A stretch of 64,000 nt of DNA. It comes from Alphaproteobacteria bacterium. Lineage in GTDB: Bacteria; Bacteroidota; Bacteroidia; Bacteroidales; FEN-979. The position numbers and the translations under genes are program-made. This document shows positions 49,836 to 59,288 of this stretch, in pieces. The stretch lies in NCBI GenBank assembly GCA_009928665.1, contig SACF01000014.1:28846-92845 (forward strand). The letters run 5' to 3'. The notes under the pieces were generated by a model, which saw only the letters and a list, made by a program, of their open reading frames with translations, searched no databases and was not told the origin of the DNA. Within the stretch, counting starts at the first letter, position 1, and each line of letters begins with the position of its first letter.

Positions 49836-50620
49836 TGGATATAGCAACAAATAATCCCATCAAGGTAACGTTCCTGGGCACGGGGACTTCCATCGGTGTG
49901 CCGGTGATCACCTGTGACTGTCCGGTGTGCACTTCTTCCGATCCCCGGGATAAAAGGATGCGCACCTCTGTTATGGTCGAGGTGTCGGGAAAAACCCTTG
50001 TGATTGACTGCGGCCCCGATTTCAGGCAACAGATGCTCCGGCAGCAGGTGATCAATCTTGATGCCGTTGTTTTTACCCACGAGCACCGGGATCATATTGC
50101 AGGGCTTGATGATGTAAGGGCATTCAACTATGTACTTAATAAAAAAATTGATATTTACGGAACACCGCAGGTAATTGAAGCCATCCGGATTGAGTTTCCG
50201 TATATCTTCTCCGAAACCCGTTATTTCGGCGCTCCACAGCTAAACATCCATCCGATCGGAACAGAACCATTCAATGTCCATGGTATCGACTTGATCCCAA
50301 TCCAGGCCCTTCATGATAAAATTCCGGTCACCGGCTACCGGATCGGCGATTTCACCTATATGACTGATGCAAGTTACATCAGCCCGGAGGAGCTGGAGAA
50401 GATCAGGGGTTCGAAAGTAATCGTATTGAATGCTTTAAGGAATTCCCGGCACGTATCTCATTTTTCGGTGGGTGAAGCGGTTGAGATTCTGACCGATCTT
50501 GCTCCGAGGGAGGGTTATCTGACCCATCTGAGCCATTTTGTTGGAACGCATGAAGAGGTAAACAACAAGTTACCTGATTTTATCAGACTTGCATACGATG
50601 GTCTCGAGGTGGTAGTATAA
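49835..50620 (+). CDS. MBL-fold metallo-hydrolase (PhnP-like)
   Basis: Metallo-beta-lactamase-fold protein of 261 residues. N-terminal FLGTGTSIGVPV and a CxCxVC stretch (ITCDCPVCTSSD) resemble PhnP and related phosphodiesterases. The metal motif is FTHEHRDHIAG around residue 82, with further histidines in LTHLSHFVGTHEEV. The substrate is unknown; PhnP acts on cyclic phosphodiesters. The start overlaps the ribF stop (TGATG). Confidence 0.86.
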   Translation: MDIATNNPIKVTFLGTGTSIGVPVITCDCPVCTSSDPRDKRMRTSVMVEVSGKTLVIDCGPDFRQQMLRQQVINLDAVVFTHEHRDHIAGLDDVRAFNYVLNKKIDIYGTPQVIEAIRIEFPYIFSETRYFGAPQLNIHPIGTEPFNVHGIDLIPIQALHDKIPVTGYRIGDFTYMTDASYISPEELEKIRGSKVIVLNALRNSRHVSHFSVGEAVEILTDLAPREGYLTHLSHFVGTHEEVNNKLPDFIRLAYDGLEVVV

Positions 50621-50660
50621 GTCACTATCATCCACTGGTGTCTTTTTCCCTAAAATTCTT

Positions 50661-50691
50661 TTTGAGAAATTAGTTTTGCCCTATACCTTTG
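50661..50691 (+). promoter_or_regulatory. Promoter of trmD
   Basis: TTTG at 50661-50664, a 19-base spacer and TACCTTTG at 50684-50691 form an exact Bacteroidetes -33/-7 pair, 18 bases before the trmD ATG. Confidence 0.72.
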
Positions 50692-50709
50692 TCCTCTTAT
50701 AAAAAATGA

Positions 50710-51399
50710 ATGAGGATAGATATTCTGACGTTATTTCCGGAGATGTTCGAGGGGCCTTTCGGTCAATCCATCCTGAAGCGGGCACAAGTAAAAGGGGAAG
50801 TCGGGATTAACCTGTACAACATTCGCAACTGGAGCACCAACAAGCACCGCACGGTGGATGATTATCCATACGGGGGCGGCGCCGGGATGGTCATGATGGT
50901 GGAACCCGTCGCCTTGTGCATCGAGGAACTGAGATCCAGGACTCCCTATGATGAAGTCATTTACCTCTCGCCCGACGGAGAATTGCTCAATCAGTCACTG
51001 GCCAACCAATTGTCAGTCAAAAAAAACCTGTTGCTGCTATGTGGTCATTACAAGGGGATTGATGAACGGATCAGGGAGCATTTCATCACCCGGGAGATCT
51101 CGATCGGCGATTACGTTATATCGGGCGGGGAATTAGCCGCGATGGTTGTGACGGATGCCATTGTTCGGTTGCTACCCGGTGTATTGAATGATGAGACCTC
51201 TGCCCTGTCGGACTCCTATCAGAACAATCTGCTCTCACCACCGGTCTACACCCGACCCAGTGATTTCAGAGGATGGAAAGTCCCGGATGTACTGTTATCG
51301 GGAAATGAACGGGAGATTAAAAAATGGCAGTTTGAAAAGGCGCTCGAACGCACAGCCGAGAAACGGCCACATCTTATTGATGATGAGGATTTTAAATGA
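50710..51399 (+). CDS. trmD: tRNA (guanine-N1)-methyltransferase
   Basis: Methylates G37 of tRNA; 229 residues. The knotted SPOUT domain is clear: [25 protein letters not shown] (around residue 50), [12 protein letters not shown], and [16 protein letters not shown] around residue 135. It overlaps the next gene by four bases. Confidence 0.95.
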   Translation: MRIDILTLFPEMFEGPFGQSILKRAQVKGEVGINLYNIRNWSTNKHRTVDDYPYGGGAGMVMMVEPVALCIEELRSRTPYDEVIYLSPDGELLNQSLANQLSVKKNLLLLCGHYKGIDERIREHFITREISIGDYVISGGELAAMVVTDAIVRLLPGVLNDETSALSDSYQNNLLSPPVYTRPSDFRGWKVPDVLLSGNEREIKKWQFEKALERTAEKRPHLIDDEDFK

Positions 51400-53264
51400 A
51401 GAATAGCAGATCAGGTTCAGCGTTTGCATATTTTCTGAGGTTATTCTTTTTCTGGACTGCATTGTTCCTGGTACAAAGGATTTTATTCATACTGGTTTAC
51501 GGCTCGTCTTCAGTCACCCTCACCGATTACCTGGAATCCTCGATTCATGCCCTTCCCATGGACATCAGTATGTATTTCTATCTGATGATCATTCCCTTTT
51601 TACTTTATCTGGTCAGCCTGTTTGTAAAAGAGTCGGAAATCCCGGTAAAAGTCACGGGAATTTATATGATCGTAATGATTCTCCTTTCGAATTTTATTTT
51701 CACAATCGACCTGGGGCTTTTTGCTTTCTGGGAAGTAAAGATCAATCATAAAATATTCTTTTACCTGTCAAATCCCAGGGAAGCCATTGTTTCGACGTTA
51801 TCGGTTCCCTATGCCAGGCTTTTACTTTTTTTTATTCTTTTGTCGGGATCTTTTATTGTGATATACCGTTACCTTATTTGTATAAACCAATACAAAACAA
51901 ACAGCCTGATCAGCAGGATTTTCTTTATTCTGGCATTTGCAGGCTTATCCATTGCAGGTTTACGGGGAGGGATTCAGGATATCCCGTTAGGTAAACACCA
52001 GATCTATTATTCGGAGCGCCCGGTATTCAACCAGGCCGCTTTGAACAGTTCCTGGAATTGTATGGATGAGCTGGTTAGCGTGGGCCAGTACGAAAACATT
52101 TCGTACAATTTTTTCCCGGACCATGAGGCGTCAGCCATTTTCAACACCCTGATGACCGTTCCAAAAGACACGACGGAGCGCCTTTTCCGAAAGACTTTGA
52201 AGCCCAACCTGGTTATAATCCTCTTGGAAAGCTGGAGCGCTGAGGGAACCGGAGCATATGGGTATGGCAGGAATCTAACTCCGGAGTTTGATTCTTTGGC
52301 ATCCGGGGGGCTGCTTTTCAATCATTTTTATGCCAGCGGAACCCGGACAGATCAGGGATTGGTATCAATTCTCAGTAGTTACCCGGCCCAGCCCAGGAAC
52401 ATCATCATCCGTGAATTCGGCAAATTTGAGCATATACCTGCCCTTTCGAAAGATCTGAACCACAGTGGATATCAGTGCGATTACTTTTGTGGCAGCAACA
52501 GTGATTTTGCAAATACGAAAGCCTATTTATACAGCGCGGGGTTTCGATCGGTGACCGATATCAGGAATTTTTCTATAAAAAGACGCACCTATTGGGGCGC
52601 CTACGATTCGGACGTATTCGATTACCAAGTGAAAGCTGCATCAACAAGCACATCTCCTTTTTTTCATATGATCGCTACCATCACGAATCATGAGCCTTTT
52701 GATGCAAAGGTCCCGAGAACATTTGAAGGAGATGATCTGGTGTCGTGTTACCGGAACACGATGGCATATACGGATAAAGTTCTGGGTGATTATTTCAGGA
52801 AGGCACGATCGACCGGATGGTACAAGAACACACTCTTCTTTATTACCGCCGATCATGCACATCCGATGCCTTTCGGACGGACCCTGTCAGATCCCCGACG
52901 GTATCATATTCCGTTTTTGATATATGGGGAACCGCTGGAAGAAATGTGGAGGGGAAAGCAAGCGGAACGGTACGCAAGTCAAACTGACATCTCCCCGACG
53001 ATTCTTGCCCAGCTTGGCCTGGATTACAGCGCTTACTGCTGGGGGAAAAATCTTTTTAATCCATTTGCTCCGGACTTCGCTTACTTTGCATATGACGACG
53101 GATGGGGATGGTTGACTCCTGCGCAGCAGATCACATTTGATAACCGACTTGGAAGAGTTGTTGCAAAAGCTCCTCTGGTTAGTAAAGATTCGATGGAATT
53201 GGACGCTATTCGGAATGGCAAAGCATATTTACAGAAATACATGATTGATTATCAGAAGTTTTAG
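51396..53264 (+). CDS. LTA-synthase-like sulfatase-family membrane protein
   Basis: Membrane protein of 622 residues with five hydrophobic segments in the first 200 residues and an extracytoplasmic alkaline-phosphatase-fold domain. The first metal site reads [13 protein letters not shown] (around residue 275); the nucleophile threonine is in SGTRTDQGL (around residue 312); a second metal motif is [11 protein letters not shown]. Relatives transfer phosphoglycerol or phosphoethanolamine groups to envelope polymers. It overlaps trmD by four bases and is followed by another membrane protein. Confidence 0.88.
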   Translation: MKNSRSGSAFAYFLRLFFFWTALFLVQRILFILVYGSSSVTLTDYLESSIHALPMDISMYFYLMIIPFLLYLVSLFVKESEIPVKVTGIYMIVMILLSNFIFTIDLGLFAFWEVKINHKIFFYLSNPREAIVSTLSVPYARLLLFFILLSGSFIVIYRYLICINQYKTNSLISRIFFILAFAGLSIAGLRGGIQDIPLGKHQIYYSERPVFNQAALNSSWNCMDELVSVGQYENISYNFFPDHEASAIFNTLMTVPKDTTERLFRKTLKPNLVIILLESWSAEGTGAYGYGRNLTPEFDSLASGGLLFNHFYASGTRTDQGLVSILSSYPAQPRNIIIREFGKFEHIPALSKDLNHSGYQCDYFCGSNSDFANTKAYLYSAGFRSVTDIRNFSIKRRTYWGAYDSDVFDYQVKAASTSTSPFFHMIATITNHEPFDAKVPRTFEGDDLVSCYRNTMAYTDKVLGDYFRKARSTGWYKNTLFFITADHAHPMPFGRTLSDPRRYHIPFLIYGEPLEEMWRGKQAERYASQTDISPTILAQLGLDYSAYCWGKNLFNPFAPDFAYFAYDDGWGWLTPAQQITFDNRLGRVVAKAPLVSKDSMELDAIRNGKAYLQKYMIDYQKF

Positions 53265-53268
53265 TCAG

Positions 53269-54564
53269 ATGAAGAAAGGGTTTATCTGGTTTTTAATTGC
53301 TGCTTTTCTGTTAAGGCTTGGTTACAGCCTGGTTTCACCCCTCATTGAGGATGATGAGATACAGGTATATCTTTTAGGCCTGAAATTTTACACCACTCAT
53401 CTGTGGCCTTTTTTCGGACCCGATGTCGAATACACGCATTCCCAGATTCCGGGGGCGCTTCAGGGAATCCTGGTGGGATTACCTTTGTTTATCATTCCGT
53501 TACCCGAATCGCCAATATTATTGCTGAATATCCTGTGTTTTAGCGGGCTGGGTCTGTTAGCGTGGTATATCAACAAGCGGTTGCCGGAGATTCCATGGTG
53601 GATTGTTTGGGGATTCGTGATGACCGCACCTTGGACCCTGCGTTTCGGATGCCGTATTGTGAACCCTTCCTACGTACAACCCTTTTCAATTCTCTTTTTC
53701 ATAGGTTTCTTCGAAAGTTCCGGAATCTATAAAAACAAGGTCATTAACAAAGGGCTTGCATTTTTTCTGATGGGATTTTCCATGCTGTCGGTGATGCAGC
53801 TTCATCTGTCATGGATTTTACTGCTGCCATTTATTTTGTATGCAATTTTAAAAGAATCCGCAGGCAGGTGGAACGCATTGGTTAAATCGGCAGCATGGTT
53901 GTGTTCAGGAATCATCGTGGGTTCCCTGTTGCTGATTCCCACGATTGTCAGTGGGGAATTCAACAGTGCAGGTAATCTTCACGACAATGTTCTATTAAAC
54001 CGGAATAATATCGGCAATCTGCCAACGATTCTGGCGCGGATGCTCTCCTTCTCAAGTTATGAAATCCCTTACATGTTAGGGGAGGATAATCCGGTAAGGA
54101 TGGCCGTTATCCGGGAAAGTCCATGGATGGCGCCGTTTACCGTCATTCTGCTTGTCGCAGGAATGGGCCAGGTCGCTTTTTACATTATTTCATTCTTTTT
54201 GAAAAACAAAGCAGAAGGGTGGCACAGTATCAGGTGGATTACTTTAGGTGCAGTTATAATTGTTTATCTCTCCTTTTTCTTCTCAGTAAAGGGTCCATCC
54301 TCACATACATACTATGTTCTGATACCGCTTATCATGTTGTATTCATTCTATTGTTATAACAACCTGATGCGTTGGCCTTCAGCGGTCAAAAAAGCAGCCG
54401 TGGTCCTACTTTTATCGGGTGTGGTGTTTCATGCCGGAGTCGGTAAATACTATTTCGGATTGTCAATTTACCCTAAACGACCAGTGATAGAAAAAGCAAT
54501 AAAGACAAAGGATTACTCCAAGGTCGGATTGCGCCGGGCCGATGTCTGGGAGAGTGGGTATTAG
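53269..54564 (+). CDS. Multi-pass membrane protein, GT-C glycosyltransferase-like
   Basis: Protein of 431 residues with about ten hydrophobic segments. The first periplasmic loop has an acidic motif (EDDEIQVY, around residue 27), as in dolichyl- or undecaprenyl-phosphate sugar transferases of the ArnT/PMT type. No other family signature is certain. ATG 53269 is chosen; an in-frame upstream start at 53245 overlaps the preceding gene. It probably acts on envelope glycans; this rests on topology and the acidic loop only. Confidence 0.62.
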   Translation: MKKGFIWFLIAAFLLRLGYSLVSPLIEDDEIQVYLLGLKFYTTHLWPFFGPDVEYTHSQIPGALQGILVGLPLFIIPLPESPILLLNILCFSGLGLLAWYINKRLPEIPWWIVWGFVMTAPWTLRFGCRIVNPSYVQPFSILFFIGFFESSGIYKNKVINKGLAFFLMGFSMLSVMQLHLSWILLLPFILYAILKESAGRWNALVKSAAWLCSGIIVGSLLLIPTIVSGEFNSAGNLHDNVLLNRNNIGNLPTILARMLSFSSYEIPYMLGEDNPVRMAVIRESPWMAPFTVILLVAGMGQVAFYIISFFLKNKAEGWHSIRWITLGAVIIVYLSFFFSVKGPSSHTYYVLIPLIMLYSFYCYNNLMRWPSAVKKAAVVLLLSGVVFHAGVGKYYFGLSIYPKRPVIEKAIKTKDYSKVGLRRADVWESGY

Positions 54565-54650
54565 AAAACAGCCGGGTAACCGGAGCTGCTATCGGGCTGC
54601 GGTTGTATTACTTTTTTCTCCATTCTGATTATTAATCCAAAAAAAAAATC

Positions 54651-54658
54651 TATATTTG
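54651..54658 (+). promoter_or_regulatory. Candidate -7 box for rplS
   Basis: TATATTTG matches TAnnTTTG, 45 bases before the ATG at 54704. No convincing -33 element is seen. Confidence 0.5.
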
Positions 54659-54703
54659 CAAACTTTTTAGCGTGAAAACAAACCAATCGATTACACGAAA
54701 GCC

Positions 54704-55060
54704 ATGAATAAAGCGGAAATTATCAAATTTGTAGAGGATACCGTGATTGCCAAGAACGAGCTTCCTGTCTTTAAAGCAGGGGATACCATCACGGTTCATT
54801 ATAAGATCAAGGAAGGGAACAAGGAACGTATCCAGACCTTTCAGGGTGTAGTGTTACAAAGATCGGGCAAAGGTGTGAATGAGACATTTACTGTACGGAA
54901 GATATCCGGAAACATTGGTGTTGAGCGTATTTTCCCTTGTACATCACCCTTTATCGACAAAATAGAAGTCAACAAGCGGGGTGTCGTTCGCAGAGGCCGG
55001 ATTTTTTACCTTCGCGGATTGCAAGGCAAGAAAGCCCGCATCAAGGAAGAACGCATTTAG
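54704..55060 (+). CDS. rplS: 50S ribosomal protein L19
   Basis: Ribosomal protein of 118 residues at the interface of the two subunits. Family motifs are [41 protein letters not shown] and the basic [14 protein letters not shown]. It is a single gene with its own promoter box and terminator. Confidence 0.96.
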   Translation: MNKAEIIKFVEDTVIAKNELPVFKAGDTITVHYKIKEGNKERIQTFQGVVLQRSGKGVNETFTVRKISGNIGVERIFPCTSPFIDKIEVNKRGVVRRGRIFYLRGLQGKKARIKEERI

Positions 55061-55084
55061 TTTATACTACCAAAAAAACGACAG

Positions 55085-55118
55085 AAGGTGTGACCAACAG
55101 GTATCACACCTTTTTTTT
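55085..55118 (+). terminator. Rho-independent terminator after rplS
   Basis: A perfect 9-base stem (AAGGTGTGA at 55085-55093 with TCACACCTT at 55104-55112), a 10-base loop and a T run to 55118. Confidence 0.92.
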
Positions 55119-55125
55119 ATGTACA

Positions 55126-55157
55126 AAAAAAATCGGGGCCGCTATTAAGCGGCTCCG
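55126..55157 (-). terminator. Terminator for the small minus-strand gene
   Basis: On the minus strand CGGAGCCGCT (55157-55148) pairs with AGCGGCCCCG (55143-55134), one mismatch, and is followed by a T run (55132-55126). It forms a back-to-back pair with the rplS terminator. Confidence 0.8.
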
Positions 55158-55164
55158 CGATTTT

Positions 55165-55359
55165 TCAGTTCATCACCAGGTTAATGAATCCGGTGTTGGG
55201 AGTAGTAATAACAGCAAGGGCCTTCGAGTAGTTTAGCAGGTTACGGATCACTGATTCACTGGGAGAAACTGCCTTGCGTTTCCTTCGGGTTTCACAGGAA
55301 GGATTGTTTACCTTTGAATGATCGCCGATCAAAGAATAAATTGTAGAGGTTCGCTTCAT
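55165..55359 (-). CDS. Small conserved-looking protein of unknown function
   Basis: Protein of 64 residues, basic in the middle, with the C-terminal stretch VIRNLLNYSKALAVITT. I recall short proteins ending like this in other Bacteroidetes but cannot verify it here. Its own terminator just downstream supports real expression. No function can be offered. Confidence 0.6.
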   Translation of the reverse strand: MKRTSTIYSLIGDHSKVNNPSCETRRKRKAVSPSESVIRNLLNYSKALAVITTPNTGFINLVMN

Positions 55360-55545
55360 AGGCCGGTGTTTGGGTTAAATCCTTAATCATACCTATGAAA
55401 CGGTAGTTTTAATCCGATATTTTATCTGTTCACAAAATATTTTAGAATTGGATAATTTCAGGCGGGGAACTGATTCGTTAAAAATCGTCAGGGATCTCAC
55501 GCCCAAAAAGTGTGAAAAGAGTCAGATTTTCCTTAATCAACCAGG

Positions 55546-56130
55546 TCAAACAGTCAGGATAACCTCTTTCTCCCTGACCAGTTTCCGGAGGTTGATCAGG
55601 GCGTAGCGCATACGTCCCAGAGCCGTATTAATGCTCACGTTTGTAACCTCGGCGATGTCCTTGAAACTCATTTCACCGTAGTGGCGCATGACCAGCACCT
55701 CCTTTTGTTCCCGGGGTAGGTAATCAATCAGTTTTTTTACATCCTGATGGATTTGTTCGGTGATCATTTGTTCTTCAATGGATTCAACCGGTACGCGAAC
55801 TTTCTCAAAGATGTCATATTCATCGCTATTTTCCACCGTGGGAATTCTTTTCGATTTTCTGAAATAATCGATGATCAGGTTATGGGCAATTCGCATGACC
55901 CACTGGATGAATTTTCCTTCTTCTTTATAGGTACCCGATCTGAAGGTATTAATCACCTTGATAAAGGTATCCTGGAACAGATCTTCAGCCAGTTCTTTAT
56001 CTTTGACTACCATAAGGATGTAAGCAAAGACTCTGTTCTTATGACGGCGAATGAGAACTTCGAGGGCGGATTCATGACCGGCTAAATAGCGTCCGATCAG
56101 ATCCTGATCACTAATGACATGGGCTTGCAT
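55546..56130 (-). CDS. RNA polymerase ECF-type sigma factor
   Basis: Sigma-70 family protein of 194 residues. Region 2 reads AEDLFQDTFIKVINTF, GKFIQWVMRIAHNLIIDYFRK around residues 50-90, and region 4 is LPREQKEVLVMRHYGEMSFKDIAEVTNVSINTALGRMRYAL in part. ATG 56130 is chosen over an in-frame start at 56151 because an AGGAGG ribosome-binding site lies four bases before it. No anti-sigma gene is adjacent, as expected for the widespread Bacteroidetes ECF factor of this kind. Confidence 0.9.
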   Translation of the reverse strand: MQAHVISDQDLIGRYLAGHESALEVLIRRHKNRVFAYILMVVKDKELAEDLFQDTFIKVINTFRSGTYKEEGKFIQWVMRIAHNLIIDYFRKSKRIPTVENSDEYDIFEKVRVPVESIEEQMITEQIHQDVKKLIDYLPREQKEVLVMRHYGEMSFKDIAEVTNVSINTALGRMRYALINLRKLVREKEVILTV

Positions 56131-56297
56131 TGGGCCTCCTTTTTTATTCAAAAAAGAGTAGAAGTCTAGTCTATAGTGTCCCTCCTATATTTGTGCGGAT
56201 ACTGAAGATCACGCGGTTAGTGTTGAATGATACGGAATTTTTCCGTTTTGGTTTCGGCAAAAGTAAATAAAAAAAACCAAAAAGCAAGTTTTCTTTA

Positions 56298-56305
56298 TAA
56301 TTTTG
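56298..56305 (+). promoter_or_regulatory. Candidate -7 box for uvrA
   Basis: TAATTTTG matches TAnnTTTG and lies 18 bases before the ATG at 56324. A -33 element is not obvious. Confidence 0.5.
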
Positions 56306-56323
56306 CTCCTTCTATTGAAAAAA

Positions 56324-59152
56324 ATGAACGTTGACGCGCTTGATCCCAGGGATTTCATCATCATAAAAGGTGCACGGGTAAACAATCTAAAGAATATCAG
56401 CCTTGCCATTCCACGGAATAAATTCATTGTAATCACGGGATTATCCGGGAGCGGAAAATCCTCGCTGGCATTCGACACGCTTTATGCCGACGGTCAGCGG
56501 CGATATGTTGAGAGTCTCAGCGCCTACGCCCGTCAGTTTCTGGGAAGGATGAGCAAACCCGATGTTGAATACATAAAGGGCATCTCACCGGCTGTAGCCA
56601 TTGAACAAAAGGTAAATTCCCAGAATCCGCGTTCAACGGTCGGGACTTCGACGGAGATCTATGAATACCTGAAACTTTTGTTTGCGCGTATCGGAAAGAC
56701 ATACGCACCGGTTTCAGGCTCACAGGTCAGGCGGGATACGGTTACCGACGTTGTCGATTTTATCACCGCGCTTCCGGATGATTCCGGGATCACCATTTTT
56801 GCACCATTGGACCGGGCCATTGTTAACGGCGACCTGGAGGCCAAGTGCAATGTTCTTCTTCAGCAGGGATTCACGAGGATTTTATTGGATGGAGAGATCC
56901 TCCGGATTGATGAAATCCCGGATAAAAAGAAGAAAAAATTCAGGGAATTATACGTAGTGGTCGACCGTTTTGTTGTCCGGACGGGTGATGAAGAACTTCC
57001 CGGCAGGATTGCTGATTCGGTTCAGACTGCCTATTTCGAGAGTCTGGGATCCTGCATGCTGGAAGTCCGTGGCAGGGATACTTTCCGAAAGATCTTTTCA
57101 AACCGGTTTGAAGCTGACGGGATGGTTTTTGAGGAGCCAACTGAGAATCTTTTCAGTTTCAACAATCCATATGGGGCTTGTAAAACCTGTGAAGGATTCG
57201 GCAGCATAATCGGTATTGATGAGGACCTGGTCATCCCGAACAAAGGTTTATCGGTTTATGAAGATGCCATAGCATGCTGGCGCGGGGAAAAAATGAGCGA
57301 GTGGAAGAACGAACTGGTTTTGAATGCCTTTAAATTCGGGTTTCCGATCCACAAGCCTGTTTTTGAACTGACCGAAGATCAACTTGCGTTACTATGGACC
57401 GGGAATGAACATTTTCATGGCTTGAATGAGTTTTTTCAATACATCGAAAGTCAGAATTACAAGATCCAGTACCGGGTGATGATGTCGCGGTACCGTGGCA
57501 AGACCACCTGTCCCGATTGCAAAGGAACCCGGTTGAGAAAGGATGCCTCCTATGTAAAAGTGGGCGGGAAATCCATCAGCGAGTTGGTGCTCACACCCGT
57601 GGATCAGCTCACCCGCTTTTTCAGGAATCTGAAACTCAGTGATTACGAAATGGCAGTTTCTCGTCGGCTTCTCACCGAGATCGGGAACCGCCTGGAAGTA
57701 TTGACCGAGGTCGGATTGGGATATCTTACCCTGAACCGGCTTTCATCAACCCTGTCGGGAGGTGAGTCGCAGCGTATCAATCTGACGACAGCGCTGGGCA
57801 GCAACCTTGTCGGATCCATGTACATCCTCGATGAGCCGAGTATCGGGCTTCATCCCCGCGATACCCAGCGGCTTATCAAGGTACTCCTGCGTTTGAGGGA
57901 TCTGGGCAACACCGTCATTGTTGTAGAACACGATGAGGAGATCATCAGGGCAGCAGATCAGATTATCGATATCGGGCCGATGGCCGGAAGTCAGGGGGGA
58001 GAAGTTGTATTTCAGGGCGATTTCAGGACCCTGAACAAGGAGACACAGAGTTTAACAGGAAAATATCTGAACCACATTCTTCAGATCGATGTACCGGCTC
58101 AAAGAAGAACCTGGAAGGAGTTTATTGCCATAACCGGAGCCCGGGAGAACAATCTGAAAAACCTGAATATAAAAATTCCCCTGCACATATTCACTGTGAT
58201 CACGGGGGTAAGCGGATCAGGCAAGACATCCCTGGTGAAGAGGGTACTCTACCCTTCCCTGAAAAAAATCCATGGAGGATTTGGTGAAAAGACCGGAAAA
58301 TTTGATCATCTCGGAGGGGATCTCAACCGGATCGGTTCGGTTGAACTGATCGACCAGAATCCAATCGGGCGTTCATCCAGATCCAACCCGGCCACCTATG
58401 TCAAAGCATTCGACGAGATCAGAGACCTGATGGCCGACCAGCAACTGGCAAAAGTCAGGGGGTATAAACCGGGATTTTTTTCCTTTAATATTCCCGGGGG
58501 AAGGTGCGATGAATGCGAAGGAGAAGGGGTGGTCAAGATCGAAATGCAGTTTATGGCCGATTTGTATCTGACCTGCGACAGTTGTAAGGGAAAGCGTTTC
58601 AGGGATGAGGTTTTAGATATAAAATACCATGAAAAAAACGTGGTTGACATCCTGAATATGACGGTTGACGAAGCGATTGCATTCTTCAGGCATGATGGCA
58701 AGTCCCCGGCACGTGAGAAACACATCCTGGCCAGGCTTATTCCGTTACAGGATGTCGGACTGGGTTACCTGCGGCTGGGTCAATCTTCTTCGACTCTTTC
58801 AGGCGGTGAAGCCCAAAGAATCAAGCTTGCTTTTTTTCTGACAAAAGGTACCACGGATAAACCGACCCTGTTTATCTTCGACGAACCCACGACGGGGCTT
58901 CATGTTCATGACATCCATAAACTTCTCATCGCTTTTGAATCCCTCATCGCGAATGGTCACAGCATCCTGGTTATTGAGCATAACCCCGAGGTTATCAAGT
59001 GTGCCGACTGGGTCATCGATCTCGGGAAAGAGGGTGGGGAATCGGGAGGAAACATCGTTTTTGAAGGGACACCAGAAGGACTTGCCGCCTGCGAAGCGTC
59101 CTACACGGGACAGTTTCTGAGGGAGAAGGTGGGAAAGACAATGGACAATTGA
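56324..59152 (+). CDS. uvrA: Excinuclease ABC subunit A
   Basis: Damage-recognition ATPase of nucleotide excision repair, 942 residues. Walker A motifs are GLSGSGKSS (around residue 38) and GVSGSGKTS (around residue 627); signature motifs LSGGESQRI and LSGGEAQRI precede DEPSIGLHPRD and DEPTTGLHVHD. Two zinc-binding regions are seen, CKTCEGFG...CPDCKGTR and CDECEGEG...CDSCKGKR. ATG 56324 gives the normal N terminus; an upstream in-frame start at 56303 overlaps the -7 box. Confidence 0.96.
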   Translation: MNVDALDPRDFIIIKGARVNNLKNISLAIPRNKFIVITGLSGSGKSSLAFDTLYADGQRRYVESLSAYARQFLGRMSKPDVEYIKGISPAVAIEQKVNSQNPRSTVGTSTEIYEYLKLLFARIGKTYAPVSGSQVRRDTVTDVVDFITALPDDSGITIFAPLDRAIVNGDLEAKCNVLLQQGFTRILLDGEILRIDEIPDKKKKKFRELYVVVDRFVVRTGDEELPGRIADSVQTAYFESLGSCMLEVRGRDTFRKIFSNRFEADGMVFEEPTENLFSFNNPYGACKTCEGFGSIIGIDEDLVIPNKGLSVYEDAIACWRGEKMSEWKNELVLNAFKFGFPIHKPVFELTEDQLALLWTGNEHFHGLNEFFQYIESQNYKIQYRVMMSRYRGKTTCPDCKGTRLRKDASYVKVGGKSISELVLTPVDQLTRFFRNLKLSDYEMAVSRRLLTEIGNRLEVLTEVGLGYLTLNRLSSTLSGGESQRINLTTALGSNLVGSMYILDEPSIGLHPRDTQRLIKVLLRLRDLGNTVIVVEHDEEIIRAADQIIDIGPMAGSQGGEVVFQGDFRTLNKETQSLTGKYLNHILQIDVPAQRRTWKEFIAITGARENNLKNLNIKIPLHIFTVITGVSGSGKTSLVKRVLYPSLKKIHGGFGEKTGKFDHLGGDLNRIGSVELIDQNPIGRSSRSNPATYVKAFDEIRDLMADQQLAKVRGYKPGFFSFNIPGGRCDECEGEGVVKIEMQFMADLYLTCDSCKGKRFRDEVLDIKYHEKNVVDILNMTVDEAIAFFRHDGKSPAREKHILARLIPLQDVGLGYLRLGQSSSTLSGGEAQRIKLAFFLTKGTTDKPTLFIFDEPTTGLHVHDIHKLLIAFESLIANGHSILVIEHNPEVIKCADWVIDLGKEGGESGGNIVFEGTPEGLAACEASYTGQFLREKVGKTMDN

Positions 59153-59275
59153 CAATGGACAGTTGACAATGGAAAATGGACAATGGAAAATTGAAAACGG
59201 AAAAAATTCAATAAAAAAATCAGTCAATCAGTCAATCAATCAATCAATCAATCAGTCATTCAGTCAGTCAATTAA
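59144..59275 (+). repeat. Composite repeat block D, upstream of the aldehyde dehydrogenase gene
   Basis: Degenerate copies of an ACAATGG/ACAATTG unit begin inside the last codons of uvrA, run to GAAAACGGAAAA and are followed by TCAG/TCAA tetranucleotides. The ATG at 59289 is about 13 bases after the repeat. The arrangement matches block B. Confidence 0.87.
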
Positions 59276-59288
59276 ATAACAGTTACTT

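Noticed and set aside
55418..55435. TTCACAA half-site near the small gene
   Set aside because: The left arm matches at only about three of seven positions.
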